From: Candidatus Obscuribacterales bacterium
GTDB lineage: Bacteria > Cyanobacteriota > Vampirovibrionia > Obscuribacterales > Obscuribacteraceae
Assembly: GCA_019745415.1 (NCBI GenBank)
Contig: JAIETF010000106.1
Span: 1 to 37,252, forward strand
Direction of reading: 5' to 3'
Length of the DNA: 37,252 nucleotides
Positions 1 through 7,812 of the stretch are shown here, piece after piece. The position numbers were made by a program, and so were the translations under genes. How positions within the stretch are numbered: position 1 is the first letter of the stretch; each line of letters opens with the position of its first letter. Under the pieces are notes generated by a model. The model was not told the DNA's origin, ran no database searches, and saw nothing but the letters and a program-made list of their open reading frames with translations.

Positions 1-182
1 CCAGTGGTCTGGGTTTGATAGGCTTGAGTTCCCATGTGACCGCCCGATTCATCAGCGCTGGAAGAACCGCCTCCGGGACCGGAACCGAATGCATCTTGGG
101 CGAAAGCGGGAGCGGATAGAGAAAGGGCTCCTACAACGGTCAAAGCGGAGAAAGACATAGTAAGTTTGGAGAGTTTACGCAT
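1..182 (-). CDS. Secreted protein, N-terminal part only (runs off the window)
   Basis: The frame reads from an ATG at 182 leftward off the window edge, giving 60 residues. The N-terminus (MRKLSKLTMSFSALTVVGAL) is a classic Sec signal peptide: basic start, hydrophobic core, then the cleavage motif APAFA before Gln-Asp. The mature part starts Gly/Ser-rich (FGSGPGGGSSS) and holds Gln/Thr-rich sequence, suggesting a disordered N-terminus. A very strong ribosome binding site AGGAGG lies about 8 bases upstream, inside the palindrome CCTCAGGAGG, so the start is well supported. Export to the periplasm or beyond is inferred. No family can be named because the rest of the protein is outside the window. 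Confidence 0.8.
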   Translation of the reverse strand, partial: MRKLSKLTMSFSALTVVGALSLSAPAFAQDAFGSGPGGGSSSADESGGHMGTQAYQTQTT

Positions 183-427
183 TGAAATTACCTCCTGAGG
201 TAATGCGAGACGATGTCCCAGAGACGTTGCACTGCGGACTTATTCAGTCTTAATTCTAGTAACTTCGCTTAGCGGACTTCCGCTTGGAAACGTGCCATCA
301 ATGTAATCAAAGCAGACCCCGAAGTCAACATCGATTTTGTTAGCCAGCTAACATTCGCCGAATATTTAGGGCTATTTTCGGAGACCACTACACTTCTTGT
401 GATTGGAAATTTCTCGCTGAAACAGAC

Positions 428-1777
428 TTATAAGCACATAGACAAGAACCTAAGCACGCGTCCGTGACTTTGAAGCTCCATCTCGATGGCGCCGGCGGCA
501 TAGCCGTCAAAAGTCATATCGCCAAGACGTTTCTCCAACATCCTGCCGGTATTCACTATATCCTCAGGCGCCACGATGAAGACACCCCGCCCGAGTGCGG
601 AGGCTTTGCACTGCAGTACCCAAAGCGCGTACGCCGTGATCAGATGGTGCAGACCCACCATCAGGCTGAGCTGTCCGAAGCCCGCACCGAAATAGAGCTT
701 TCCGAAAATTCTTTGATATATAAACCTATAAAAGATATCTTTCAGCTCGGGAACGTCCGGTAGTGTCACAGCCTTAACGTCGGCGAGATTGAAGCTCTTG
801 TCGCCGGCGCGCAGTTTCAATTGCGGCGCGATACCCATTTTTGCAGCCATTGAGCTCTGCATAAACTTTGTAGCCGAAAAGTTCGATTCGGCTCGGTTGA
901 GAGTCTTCTCTGGAAAGTAAAGGCGATAAAGCTCTTTGAGTAAAACATGCTCGATAGGCTTGAGTTGATGCTTGGGACCCAATTCGATCTTGAGCTGCGC
1001 TTCGGGAATTTGCGATCCGCGCCCCTTCAGGTACTCACCAACCACGAAAAGAGACATTTGAGCCAGCCTCATCTCCAAGCTCTCAGAGTCACTCTGCAAG
1101 ATGCGCAATAACTCCGCCTCTATTTCTAGATAACGATCCCAGGTGAGGGGCACCTCTTTACAGAGTTCGATCTTGGACCAATTGGGATGATGGTCAGGAT
1201 ACATCTTCTTGAATTCGGCGAATTTCTGGTTCAAGTAATCTCTTTGCTCGGTCAAGGGTTTACCGGCATTAAGAACCGCGCCCACACTGACAAAACTCAC
1301 CGTCGAGTAGAAGCCAGATGGGGTTTCGTTGAAATTGTAAGGGAAGAGTTGGCAAATGGAAGGCTTAGTCTTGCTCTCGAAGCTTGAGTGGATAAAGCAG
1401 AGATTGTTGACCAGAAAGGGACAGAGTCCCTCTTCATCGGGCTTGATAGCATGGGTGTATGGGCTGCCTTCTTTCTCGTGGTCTTTCAGTTCGCGGAAGA
1501 GGTCGGCACCGTCGAGTTTCTTATGAAGCGATCCCCAGTCAACAGCAGAGATTCTTTCGTAATCTGAAGCAGTCATAGGCACAGCCCAGCCGCTGCAGCA
1601 TCTACCGCAACCAGTGCATTCATAACTAATGCCCTCGGGGATATGCAAATGCTGCGATTCGTTCAAGCCCTGCTCAGATAATTCAGAAGCAGGCAAATTT
1701 GAATCTGGCAAATTTGAATCTGGCAAATTTGAATCTGGCGATTTAGATTCCGGCGATTTAGATTCTGTGTCAGCCAT
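428..1777 (-). CDS. YkgJ-type Cys-cluster (putative Zn/Fe-chelating) protein, 449 aa
   Basis: The N-terminal third carries the signature of the YkgJ/CxxCxxCC family: ECTGCGRCC (Cys54, 57, 60, 61), then LCPFL (Cys119), CFIH (Cys127) and KPSICQLFPY (Cys142). In this family the cysteines are thought to bind zinc or an Fe-S cluster; relatives include FliB, a flagellin lysine methylase, but no substrate can be assigned here. Residues 150-449 are a long helical extension with no motif I recognise. The first 40 residues are a low-complexity Ser/Pro/Asp segment encoded by a 15-base tandem repeat. The ATG at 1777 has a GAGGAG about 12 bases upstream. The gene lies 34 bases after anmK on the same strand and is probably co-transcribed with it. 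Confidence 0.8.
   Translation of the reverse strand: MADTESKSPESKSPDSNLPDSNLPDSNLPASELSEQGLNESQHLHIPEGISYECTGCGRCCSGWAVPMTASDYERISAVDWGSLHKKLDGADLFRELKDHEKEGSPYTHAIKPDEEGLCPFLVNNLCFIHSSFESKTKPSICQLFPYNFNETPSGFYSTVSFVSVGAVLNAGKPLTEQRDYLNQKFAEFKKMYPDHHPNWSKIELCKEVPLTWDRYLEIEAELLRILQSDSESLEMRLAQMSLFVVGEYLKGRGSQIPEAQLKIELGPKHQLKPIEHVLLKELYRLYFPEKTLNRAESNFSATKFMQSSMAAKMGIAPQLKLRAGDKSFNLADVKAVTLPDVPELKDIFYRFIYQRIFGKLYFGAGFGQLSLMVGLHHLITAYALWVLQCKASALGRGVFIVAPEDIVNTGRMLEKRLGDMTFDGYAAGAIEMELQSHGRVLRFLSMCL
1695..1769. repeat. Five 15-base tandem repeats inside the YkgJ-type gene
   Basis: On the plus strand three identical units (aaatttgaatctggc at 1695, 1710 and 1725) are followed by two diverged ones (gatttagattccggc at 1740 and gatttagattctgtg at 1755). 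Each unit is five codons, so gain or loss of a unit keeps frame. The encoded peptide alternates SNLPD and SKSPD/E units. This looks like a slippage-prone minisatellite coding for a flexible N-terminal tail. Confidence 0.9.
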
Positions 1778-1811
1778 GATATTGGTTAGCTCCTCAGTTT
1801 TCTTGATTCTC

Positions 1812-3128
1812 TCAATTCGCGCTCACTATCTTGCCGAGACATACCCGTCTTTTTGCACCAGTACAAACCGGCACGTTGTTCGGAACGCCGAAATAGGTTG
1901 TGTAAGCGAGCAAAGCAAAGAGCAGTGCCTCTTTAAATTTAGCCGATACACCGAAATCTTCATGCAGCAATAGCTCAAGAGGCTCGCCCCAATTTGCCTT
2001 AATCATATCGAGCAAGGCTGGGTTATAGGCGCCGCCACCGCCCAGAATGAGCTTTCTCAGACGATAGTGCGGCTTGATATGCATGACATAGTTTTGCACC
2101 AGCGAATGAGCGGTGAAAGCTGTCAGAGTGGCAACGATATCAGCTGGTGCAAGATCGGCGTTCGTCCACTCATCGACAAGAGTAAGAGCACGAGCCTTGC
2201 TAAACAACTCTCTTCCGGTTGTCTTGGGCGGAGGCATCTTGAAGTAAGGCTCTTGCTCGAGCATTTTCTGCAGCCGAACCAGATCGACAGTACCTGAAAG
2301 GGCCACCTCACCGTCCTGGTCGAAGTCTCGACCATAAAGCTTGCGCATCGCCTCGTCGATTAGCACATTGGCAGGCCCGGTATCGAAAGCCATTACCGCC
2401 TGCCCCTCTTCCGAGATAACGGTGAGATTGGCTATACCGCCCAAGTTGAGCACCGCGCATGGTTCACCACGCTTTCCAAACAAAACTTCATCGGCAAAAG
2501 AAACAAGCGGTGCACCTTGACCGCCGCAAGCAAGGTCGAAGGTACGAAAGTCACCAATAGTGGTGACACCGGTCAAGGCAGCAACATAGGCCGGGTCGCC
2601 CAATTGAAGGGTTCCAGTAGTATCCATGCCCCAAAACGAAGAGGAGCGAGGTTCATGCCAGACCGTCTGCCCGTGCGAACCAATTAAGTCGACTTCATGA
2701 CCAAGGCGCCGAGCGGCTCTCTGTACATGCTGCGCCGCTTGACCGAAGACCGAACCTAGGGCGCTATGAGCCAGACAAACAGTCTTTAAATCGAGTCTTC
2801 CTCCGCTGACGAATTCCTCCAACCTTCTTTTGAACGAAGCTTCAAAAGGAATTAGTTCGCTGTGAAGCAGCTCAAAAGAAAGTGAAGTACTAAGTCCGTC
2901 CGGACTATTAATGGTACCGGTAATGACACCACCCTTGGCACCGGGCAAAACTTCGAGAGAGACACCGGTTCCCTGAGCCATACTGCTATTTGATTCGCGG
3001 TAAGAGCTTTCTCTGCTAAGAGTTCGCCCAGGGGTAATCTTGAAAAGCGCAGCGTCAATGCCATCCATTGAAGTGCCACTATTCAATCCAAGAACATTCA
3101 AAGACTTGAGAACTTTGCCAGATGTCAC
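1812..3128 (-). CDS. anmK: Anhydro-N-acetylmuramic acid kinase AnmK, 438 aa
   Basis: AnmK opens the 1,6-anhydro ring of anhydro-MurNAc with ATP, giving MurNAc-6-phosphate for peptidoglycan recycling in the cytoplasm. Family motifs are clear: GLNSGTSMDGIDAAL near the N-terminus, SHGQTVWHEP, GDFRTFDLACGGQGAPLV and NLGGIANLT, with LILGGGGAYNP near the C-terminus. The protein is longer than the usual ~370-390 residues; about 40-50 extra residues lie just after the first ATPase strand (Ser/Arg-rich, then Gly-rich). I chose the GTG at 3128 because AGAGAGG sits 8 bases upstream; an upstream in-frame GTG at 3167 has no such site. Its downstream neighbour is the YkgJ-type gene. Confidence 0.92.
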   Translation of the reverse strand: MTSGKVLKSLNVLGLNSGTSMDGIDAALFKITPGRTLSRESSYRESNSSMAQGTGVSLEVLPGAKGGVITGTINSPDGLSTSLSFELLHSELIPFEASFKRRLEEFVSGGRLDLKTVCLAHSALGSVFGQAAQHVQRAARRLGHEVDLIGSHGQTVWHEPRSSSFWGMDTTGTLQLGDPAYVAALTGVTTIGDFRTFDLACGGQGAPLVSFADEVLFGKRGEPCAVLNLGGIANLTVISEEGQAVMAFDTGPANVLIDEAMRKLYGRDFDQDGEVALSGTVDLVRLQKMLEQEPYFKMPPPKTTGRELFSKARALTLVDEWTNADLAPADIVATLTAFTAHSLVQNYVMHIKPHYRLRKLILGGGGAYNPALLDMIKANWGEPLELLLHEDFGVSAKFKEALLFALLAYTTYFGVPNNVPVCTGAKRRVCLGKIVSAN

Positions 3129-3401
3129 GAAATTTGCCTCTCTTAAACAAACTTCAATTGTACGCACAATTGACTAAATGTGAACGACTTTTCGATCTTT
3201 CTGTAGATGCCGAGCAGATGCTCCCGGTCGAGCGCCCCCGGGCGCTGATAGGCGCTCATATATGAAAGTAGAAAGAGCTCGCCCGTCATGACAACCGCAA
3301 TCGAAGTCCAGCTGCTGTTAAAATATAGCGAAGCGTAGATCTTTCAAGGCAAGTCGGGAGCGCCGACTTTGACTGCAGCAAGACACAGATCGGAGGCAAT
3401 T
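3129..3401. promoter_or_regulatory. Divergent intergenic region between anmK and guaB3
   Basis: This 273-base gap separates two divergently read genes and must hold both promoters. A GC-rich inverted repeat AGCGCC-CCCG-GGCGCT occupies 3231-3246, and a further GGCGCT half-site lies at 3251-3256. A TAAAAT hexamer at 3319-3324 could be a -10 box for guaB3, but no convincing -35 box stands at the right distance. The guaB3 ribosome binding site GGAGG is at 3392-3396. The role of the inverted repeat is unknown. Confidence 0.4.
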
Positions 3402-4571
3402 ATGCAGATAGGGCTCGGAAAACAAACAAGACGTGCTTACGGCTTTGACGAGATCGCCCTCGTGCCGGGCTCCAAGACTGTAGATATGGAACTCTGCGAT
3501 ATCAGCACCCATATTGGTTCTCTCAAGCTTGCCAGCCCCATAATTGCATCGGCTATGGACTCGGTAGTTGACGTCAAAGTAGCAGTTGAAATGCACAAAT
3601 TAGGCGGGCTGGCAGTGCTCAATCTGCAAGGAGTCCAAACCCGCTACGAAGAGCTTGAGGAAGTTTATGCCAAAATAGCCAGCTGCGACAAAGATAGTTT
3701 CGTCGAAGTAATGCAGTCTCTATACAAACAACCAGTCAAAGAAGACCTCATCGAAAAGCGTATTGCCCAGATCAAGAAAGAAGGCGGAATCGCCGCCGTT
3801 TCAGTCACCCCCAATTTTGCCGAAAAGTACGGTCCGCTTGCCAAGGCGGCAGGTTGCGACCTCTTGGTCGTGCAATCAACAGTGACAGGCATCGAACACA
3901 AGAGCGTAAGCGGTTCTGGTAGCAGCCTGGACCTGCATAAGTTCACCAAGAGCATCGGCATTCCCGTTGTAGTCGGCAACTGTGTCATTTATAAAACAGC
4001 CTTGGAGCTTTTGGAAACCGGAGTAGCAGGCATCTTGGTCGGAGTCGGACCAGGTGCCGCTTGCACCTCGCGCTCAGTGCTGGGAATTGGAGTACCGATG
4101 GCGACAGCAATCGCCGACTGCGCTCAAGCCAGGGAAGATTTCGTCAAAAAGAATCCCAGCGCAATCAGACCTGCAATCATCGCCGATGGCGGCATGGGGG
4201 TAGGCGGAGATATTTGTAAAGCCATCGCCTGTGGTGCAGACGCAACCATGATCGGCTCCCCCTTGGCTAGAGCCAAAGAAGCCCCAGGACAAGGCTACCA
4301 CTGGGGCATGGCCACTCCCAGCCCGGTTCTGCCCAGAGGCACAAGAATCAAGGTCGGTACCACTGTGACTCTTGCTCAAATCATGAACGGTCCCGCCACC
4401 GTGGACGACGGCACCCAAAATCTAACCGGAGCTCTAAAGACCAGCATGGCTACATTGGGAGCCGAGAACCTGAAAGAGATGCAAGACAGGGAAGTAATTA
4501 TCGCCCCTTCCATTCTTACCGAAGGAAAAGTCTATCAAAATGCTCAACAGCTGGGCATGGGTAGAAAGTAA
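3402..4571 (+). CDS. guaB3: GuaB3-family IMP dehydrogenase-related protein, 389 aa
   Basis: This is a TIM-barrel IMPDH/GMP-reductase family enzyme acting in cytoplasmic guanine nucleotide synthesis. The catalytic loop GVGPGAACTSR places the nucleophile at Cys221, and IADGGMGVGGDICKAIACGA is the phosphate-binding region. It lacks the CBS pair that canonical GuaB carries, and its features (FDEIALVPG start, VQSTVTGIEHKS, HWGMATPSPVLPRG) match GuaB3, found mainly in Cyanobacteria and Actinobacteria. The cyanobacterial form has been reported to work as an IMPDH; the actinobacterial role is unclear. The ATG at 3402 has GGAGG five bases upstream, so it is preferred over an upstream TTG at 3369. HtrA follows 83 bases downstream on the same strand. 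Confidence 0.9.
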   Translation: MQIGLGKQTRRAYGFDEIALVPGSKTVDMELCDISTHIGSLKLASPIIASAMDSVVDVKVAVEMHKLGGLAVLNLQGVQTRYEELEEVYAKIASCDKDSFVEVMQSLYKQPVKEDLIEKRIAQIKKEGGIAAVSVTPNFAEKYGPLAKAAGCDLLVVQSTVTGIEHKSVSGSGSSLDLHKFTKSIGIPVVVGNCVIYKTALELLETGVAGILVGVGPGAACTSRSVLGIGVPMATAIADCAQAREDFVKKNPSAIRPAIIADGGMGVGGDICKAIACGADATMIGSPLARAKEAPGQGYHWGMATPSPVLPRGTRIKVGTTVTLAQIMNGPATVDDGTQNLTGALKTSMATLGAENLKEMQDREVIIAPSILTEGKVYQNAQQLGMGRK

Positions 4572-4654
4572 GCACTGATAGGACTTTCTATAAGACCTTC
4601 CTCGACAAAAATCCTAGAAGAAACAAACTCTGCACAGTAAATTAAGGGATCGAG

Positions 4655-6061
4655 ATGAAAAACGCCTCCAGACTGGTACTGATCACCTCATTGGTATCGA
4701 CCGCTTTGAGCATTTATCTGGTCGCAGACGGATTGTTGAGCTCGCCGCGCTTGCCTCGTGTCGGTCAAGCAAGGCAAGCTCATACCAAACACCTTGCTCA
4801 GTTCAGCAATGTATCTTTTGAAGGCGAGCCACCCTCTGCGAGCGGCAACTCTTCTATGGCCAGAATTCTAGCGATCAGTTCGGAATCTGCCACCAAGAAA
4901 AGAAATGCCGTGCCGCTAAATTCTGAAACCATAGCCGACATTGCTGAAATAGCCGCACCATCTGTGGTGAATATCGAAGTGAAGAAAACCGAGGAATCGA
5001 CAGGCTCGGCCATCCCCCTCTTCGATGCCTTTCCCTTTGGAGATGTGCACGATTTCTTTTATTACAACGGCAGGCGCATCGTTCCAGACAGCCCCGATAT
5101 GAGCAAACTGATCCCCAAATCGATCAAAAAGCGCGCCGTGCAGACAGGTACAGGCTTTGTAGTAAGAGAAGACGGCTATGTCATGACCAATGCTCATGTC
5201 GTCAAAAACGCTCAAGACATAAGAGTTACTTTGAATGACAAGCGCAGCTTTACTGCCAAAATCGTCGGTTCGGACAATTACTCCGACTTGGCCCTTCTCA
5301 AAATCGAAGCAAGCGGTCTGCCCGTGCTCAAGATGGGAACTTCTCTTGATCTTAGACCAGGCGAGTTTGCCATAGCCATAGGCAGCCCCTTCGGCTACGA
5401 CCATACAGTCACCCTCGGCATTATATCGGCCGTAGGACGCACCGTAGACGATATCAATGGCAATATCAACTTTATTCAGACAGACGCCGCCATTAACCCC
5501 GGAAATTCAGGGGGACCGCTTCTCAATATGCAAGGAGAAGTTGTAGGCGTGAATACGGCAATTAAGGACAATGCCCAGAACATAGGCTTCTCTATTCCGG
5601 TAGATGTAGCCAAAACAGTCGCCGACGATCTAATCAACAATCGCACTATCGAAAGACCCTGGCTGGGCATAGGCATGTCCGAGCTGAAAGAGTCGCAAAT
5701 CAAGAGCCTTGGCATACCCGCCAACACACGCGGGGTGCTAGTCGAAAAAGTCTTCAAAGGCAGCCCCTCCGAAGAAGCAGATATACAACCGGGAGACATC
5801 ATTCAGAAGATTGACGGCAAGAGCGTTCTCACTCCTAGAGATGTACAAACCATAGTAAGAGCGCATAAGGTGAAAGACAAGCTTGCCTTCCTCTTGCTTA
5901 GAGAAGGCTCGATCAAGACGACCGAAGTAACCATCGGTGCTTATCCAGACTATGTTGAGATGCGCAGCCTTAGCCCTGGACAAAACAATGGCCTGAATAA
6001 TACGCCCAGTCAACCGAGCCCGCAACAGAAGCAGGGAGCCGGTCAGAACTCAAGGCGTTAG
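4655..6061 (+). CDS. HtrA/DegP-family serine protease with one PDZ domain, 468 aa
   Basis: A periplasmic quality-control protease. Residues 7-28 form an uncleaved-looking membrane anchor (no AxA site), so it is probably tethered to the inner membrane. The trypsin-like domain spans about 95-330 with the triad His181 (TNAHVV), Asp211 (SDLALLKI) and Ser285 (GNSGGPL). A single PDZ domain follows at about 335-430 (GVLVEKVFKGSPSEEADIQPGD). The Gln/Pro/Asn-rich C-terminal tail is probably disordered. One PDZ domain and an N-terminal anchor make it resemble DegS or cyanobacterial HhoA/HtrA more than two-PDZ DegP. AAGGG lies about 8 bases before the ATG. It may share a transcript with guaB3. Confidence 0.93.
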   Translation: MKNASRLVLITSLVSTALSIYLVADGLLSSPRLPRVGQARQAHTKHLAQFSNVSFEGEPPSASGNSSMARILAISSESATKKRNAVPLNSETIADIAEIAAPSVVNIEVKKTEESTGSAIPLFDAFPFGDVHDFFYYNGRRIVPDSPDMSKLIPKSIKKRAVQTGTGFVVREDGYVMTNAHVVKNAQDIRVTLNDKRSFTAKIVGSDNYSDLALLKIEASGLPVLKMGTSLDLRPGEFAIAIGSPFGYDHTVTLGIISAVGRTVDDINGNINFIQTDAAINPGNSGGPLLNMQGEVVGVNTAIKDNAQNIGFSIPVDVAKTVADDLINNRTIERPWLGIGMSELKESQIKSLGIPANTRGVLVEKVFKGSPSEEADIQPGDIIQKIDGKSVLTPRDVQTIVRAHKVKDKLAFLLLREGSIKTTEVTIGAYPDYVEMRSLSPGQNNGLNNTPSQPSPQQKQGAGQNSRR

Positions 6062-6099
6062 GCGAGACTAGACAAGGCTGCAGGAGAGACTTTAAGAGA

Positions 6100-6642
6100 C
6101 TAGACCGGCAGCACATGATGAGCAAAAAACTCTTTCACTGCCAACCAATCCTTAACCCGGGTGTAGCCCTGAACATTTCTATTGTGGGGAGCATCAAAGA
6201 GCAAACCCTTGCCCTTGAAACGTAGAAAATGCCTGGCATTATCATCGATCAAATAGTCGGCGTCGACGATACTTTTGTCGCCGCAGAATACAAAATTCAT
6301 CGGCGAAATGAAGGGAAAGTGCCGCAGAAGCCATTCGTACTTGGCACGAAAGGACCTAGGCACTTCCATAGCGGCCGTAGCAATAAAGACCTCGTGGTTC
6401 TTGCTCAGCTCTTCTAGAACCTCACGTGCATGAGGCATTACAGGCAGATCGGCAAAGAAATCTTCGGTGTGCACAATATCGATGGCGGCACCAACATGCT
6501 CATCTGGAATCAAGTCGAATATGTGTAAGCCAATCAAGTCGGACTTAGCCAGCTCGGCACCGAACTTCTCGTTATAGCGACTAAGATGCTCGCCCAGAGC
6601 ATCAGCAATAACTTCATCCATATCTACTGCGATTCTAGCCAT
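6100..6642 (-). CDS. 5'(3')-deoxyribonucleotidase-like HAD phosphatase, 180 aa
   Basis: The N-terminus MARIAVDMDEVIADALGEHL carries the HAD nucleophile motif DxDxV (Asp7, Asp9), and the length and overall pattern fit the small NT5C-type 5'(3')-deoxyribonucleotidases, which dephosphorylate (d)NMPs in the cytoplasm. Further HAD motifs are IATAAME (motif II Thr) and DADYLIDDNARH (acidic motif IV). The ATG at 6642 follows a TTGGAG about 4 bases away and begins exactly at the family N-terminus; a longer open frame back to 6831 would add unrelated sequence and overlap the divergent regulator gene. It is transcribed away from the DeoR-type gene, with 120 bases between the two starts, so that regulator might control it; this is inference from position only. 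Confidence 0.82.
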   Translation of the reverse strand: MARIAVDMDEVIADALGEHLSRYNEKFGAELAKSDLIGLHIFDLIPDEHVGAAIDIVHTEDFFADLPVMPHAREVLEELSKNHEVFIATAAMEVPRSFRAKYEWLLRHFPFISPMNFVFCGDKSIVDADYLIDDNARHFLRFKGKGLLFDAPHNRNVQGYTRVKDWLAVKEFFAHHVLPV

Positions 6643-6762
6643 GACTCCAATATCACCCGCAAATTCAAAAACCAGCAAATTCCAGCACAATCCAGTATAA
6701 TACCGAAAGAACCCGCAAGTCAAGACGACCAATTCATTCAATACCAAGAGTAAAGTTTGACC

Positions 6763-7515
6763 ATGCTTCCCCAAGAAAGACAAAAACAAATTCTGACTAG
6801 ACTGCAGTCGCGCGGACAGGTTTTGGTGCAAGACTTGGTCCGTGAGCTGACCGTCTCGGAAGACACCATCAGGAGAGATCTCAAAGATCTAGCCCAGAGC
6901 GGACGCCTTAAGAAAGTACATGGCGGTGCCGTCCTACTCTCAAGTGTGCCCTATTCTCACCAAGAAAGACTTAGTCTCAATAGAGAAGCCAAACGCAAAC
7001 TAGCTACCCTGGCGGCTGAGTTGGTTCAAAGCAATATGCTGATTTTTGTGGACGGTGCCACAACCACTCTAGAATTGCCGGCGGCCTTGGCAGATTTGCC
7101 CCTAAACAAGATCACCTTTGTCACTCACAGCCCGGTCATGGCTCAGCGCCTGAGCGAGCTTGGCTTTGCTGAGATAATTCTCCTTGGCGGCAAACTAATC
7201 AAAGACCTTCTCATCACAGCCGGGCTGGATTCTATAAAGCAAGCCGAACAGTTTAGACCCGACCTCAGCATCATCAGCGCCCATGGACTGTCGGTGCAGG
7301 CTGGAGCTACCGTAGAGAGCTGGGAAGACGCACTTCTGAAGCGGGCTTTTGTCGAGCGCAGCGCAGAGACTGTAGTGATTGCTGGACAAGAAAAGCTTGG
7401 CTATGAGGCGGCCCACATGGTTCTGCCCACTGAAAAAATCAGCTATCTAGTAACTGATGCTCTGCTAAGTGAATGCCTGGGCTTCCAAGCCAAAGGCGTC
7501 ACTGTTTTGCACTAA
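6763..7515 (+). CDS. DeoR-family transcriptional regulator, 250 aa
   Basis: The N-terminal ~57 residues are a DeoR winged helix: MLPQERQKQILTRLQSRG, then LVRELTVSEDTIRRDLKDL (recognition helix) and the GRLKKVHGGAVLL wing. The rest is the DeoRC sugar-phosphate-sensing domain, with FVDGATTTLELPAAL and the VTHSPVMAQRLSELG, ILLGGKL and SIISAHGLS segments. These proteins usually repress sugar or nucleoside catabolism genes until a phosphorylated sugar binds. No sugar gene lies beside it; the divergent neighbour is a nucleotidase. The ATG at 6763 is preferred; an in-frame TTG lies two codons earlier. No strong SD is seen. Confidence 0.9.
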   Translation: MLPQERQKQILTRLQSRGQVLVQDLVRELTVSEDTIRRDLKDLAQSGRLKKVHGGAVLLSSVPYSHQERLSLNREAKRKLATLAAELVQSNMLIFVDGATTTLELPAALADLPLNKITFVTHSPVMAQRLSELGFAEIILLGGKLIKDLLITAGLDSIKQAEQFRPDLSIISAHGLSVQAGATVESWEDALLKRAFVERSAETVVIAGQEKLGYEAAHMVLPTEKISYLVTDALLSECLGFQAKGVTVLH

Positions 7516-7812
7516 ATAAATGGAAACTGCCTCAAAAGACAAGACGAAACAGGAAAACTTCCAGCCCGATCGCCAAATCTAAAAGACCAATTTACTATGC
7601 AGTTGTAATCGATTTGCAAACTTTCATCGCGCCTTCGACTATTTAAGCAAAACCAGCACAAACTGTCGGTTGCGCGACAGCCAAGCGAGATTTTTCTTGC
7701 CTTCGCGGGGAATAATGTTATGGTTAAGGACAGTCTTAAGGGCGCAGCGATAACTTGAGAAACACCGGCTTGGTTCGGTCAGTTCGATTTTTCTGCACGG
7801 TGAGGTTCGACA
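7516..7812. other. Intergenic region between the DeoR-type gene and the papain-fold gene
   Basis: These 297 bases hold no gene I can support. A 6-bp hairpin CTGTCG-GTTGCG-CGACAG lies at 7663-7680; a T-rich stretch (TTTTTC) follows ten bases later, so it is a poor match to an intrinsic terminator. A possible weak promoter for the next gene is TTGCCT (7697-7702), a 16-base gap and TATGGT (7719-7724). The last bases hold the SD GAGG, six to seven bases before the GTG start at 7813. Confidence 0.4.

Noticed and set aside
1695..1769. CRISPR array
   Set aside because: The units are 15 bases, directly adjacent with no spacers, and in frame within a coding sequence.
6643..6831. N-terminal extension of the nucleotidase gene
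   Set aside because: The added residues do not belong to the family, overlap the divergent regulator gene, and the ATG at 6642 starts at the conserved DxDxV region.
7663..7680. Intrinsic terminator for the DeoR-type gene
   Set aside because: The 6-bp hairpin is about 150 bases downstream of the stop, and the T-rich run does not follow it directly.
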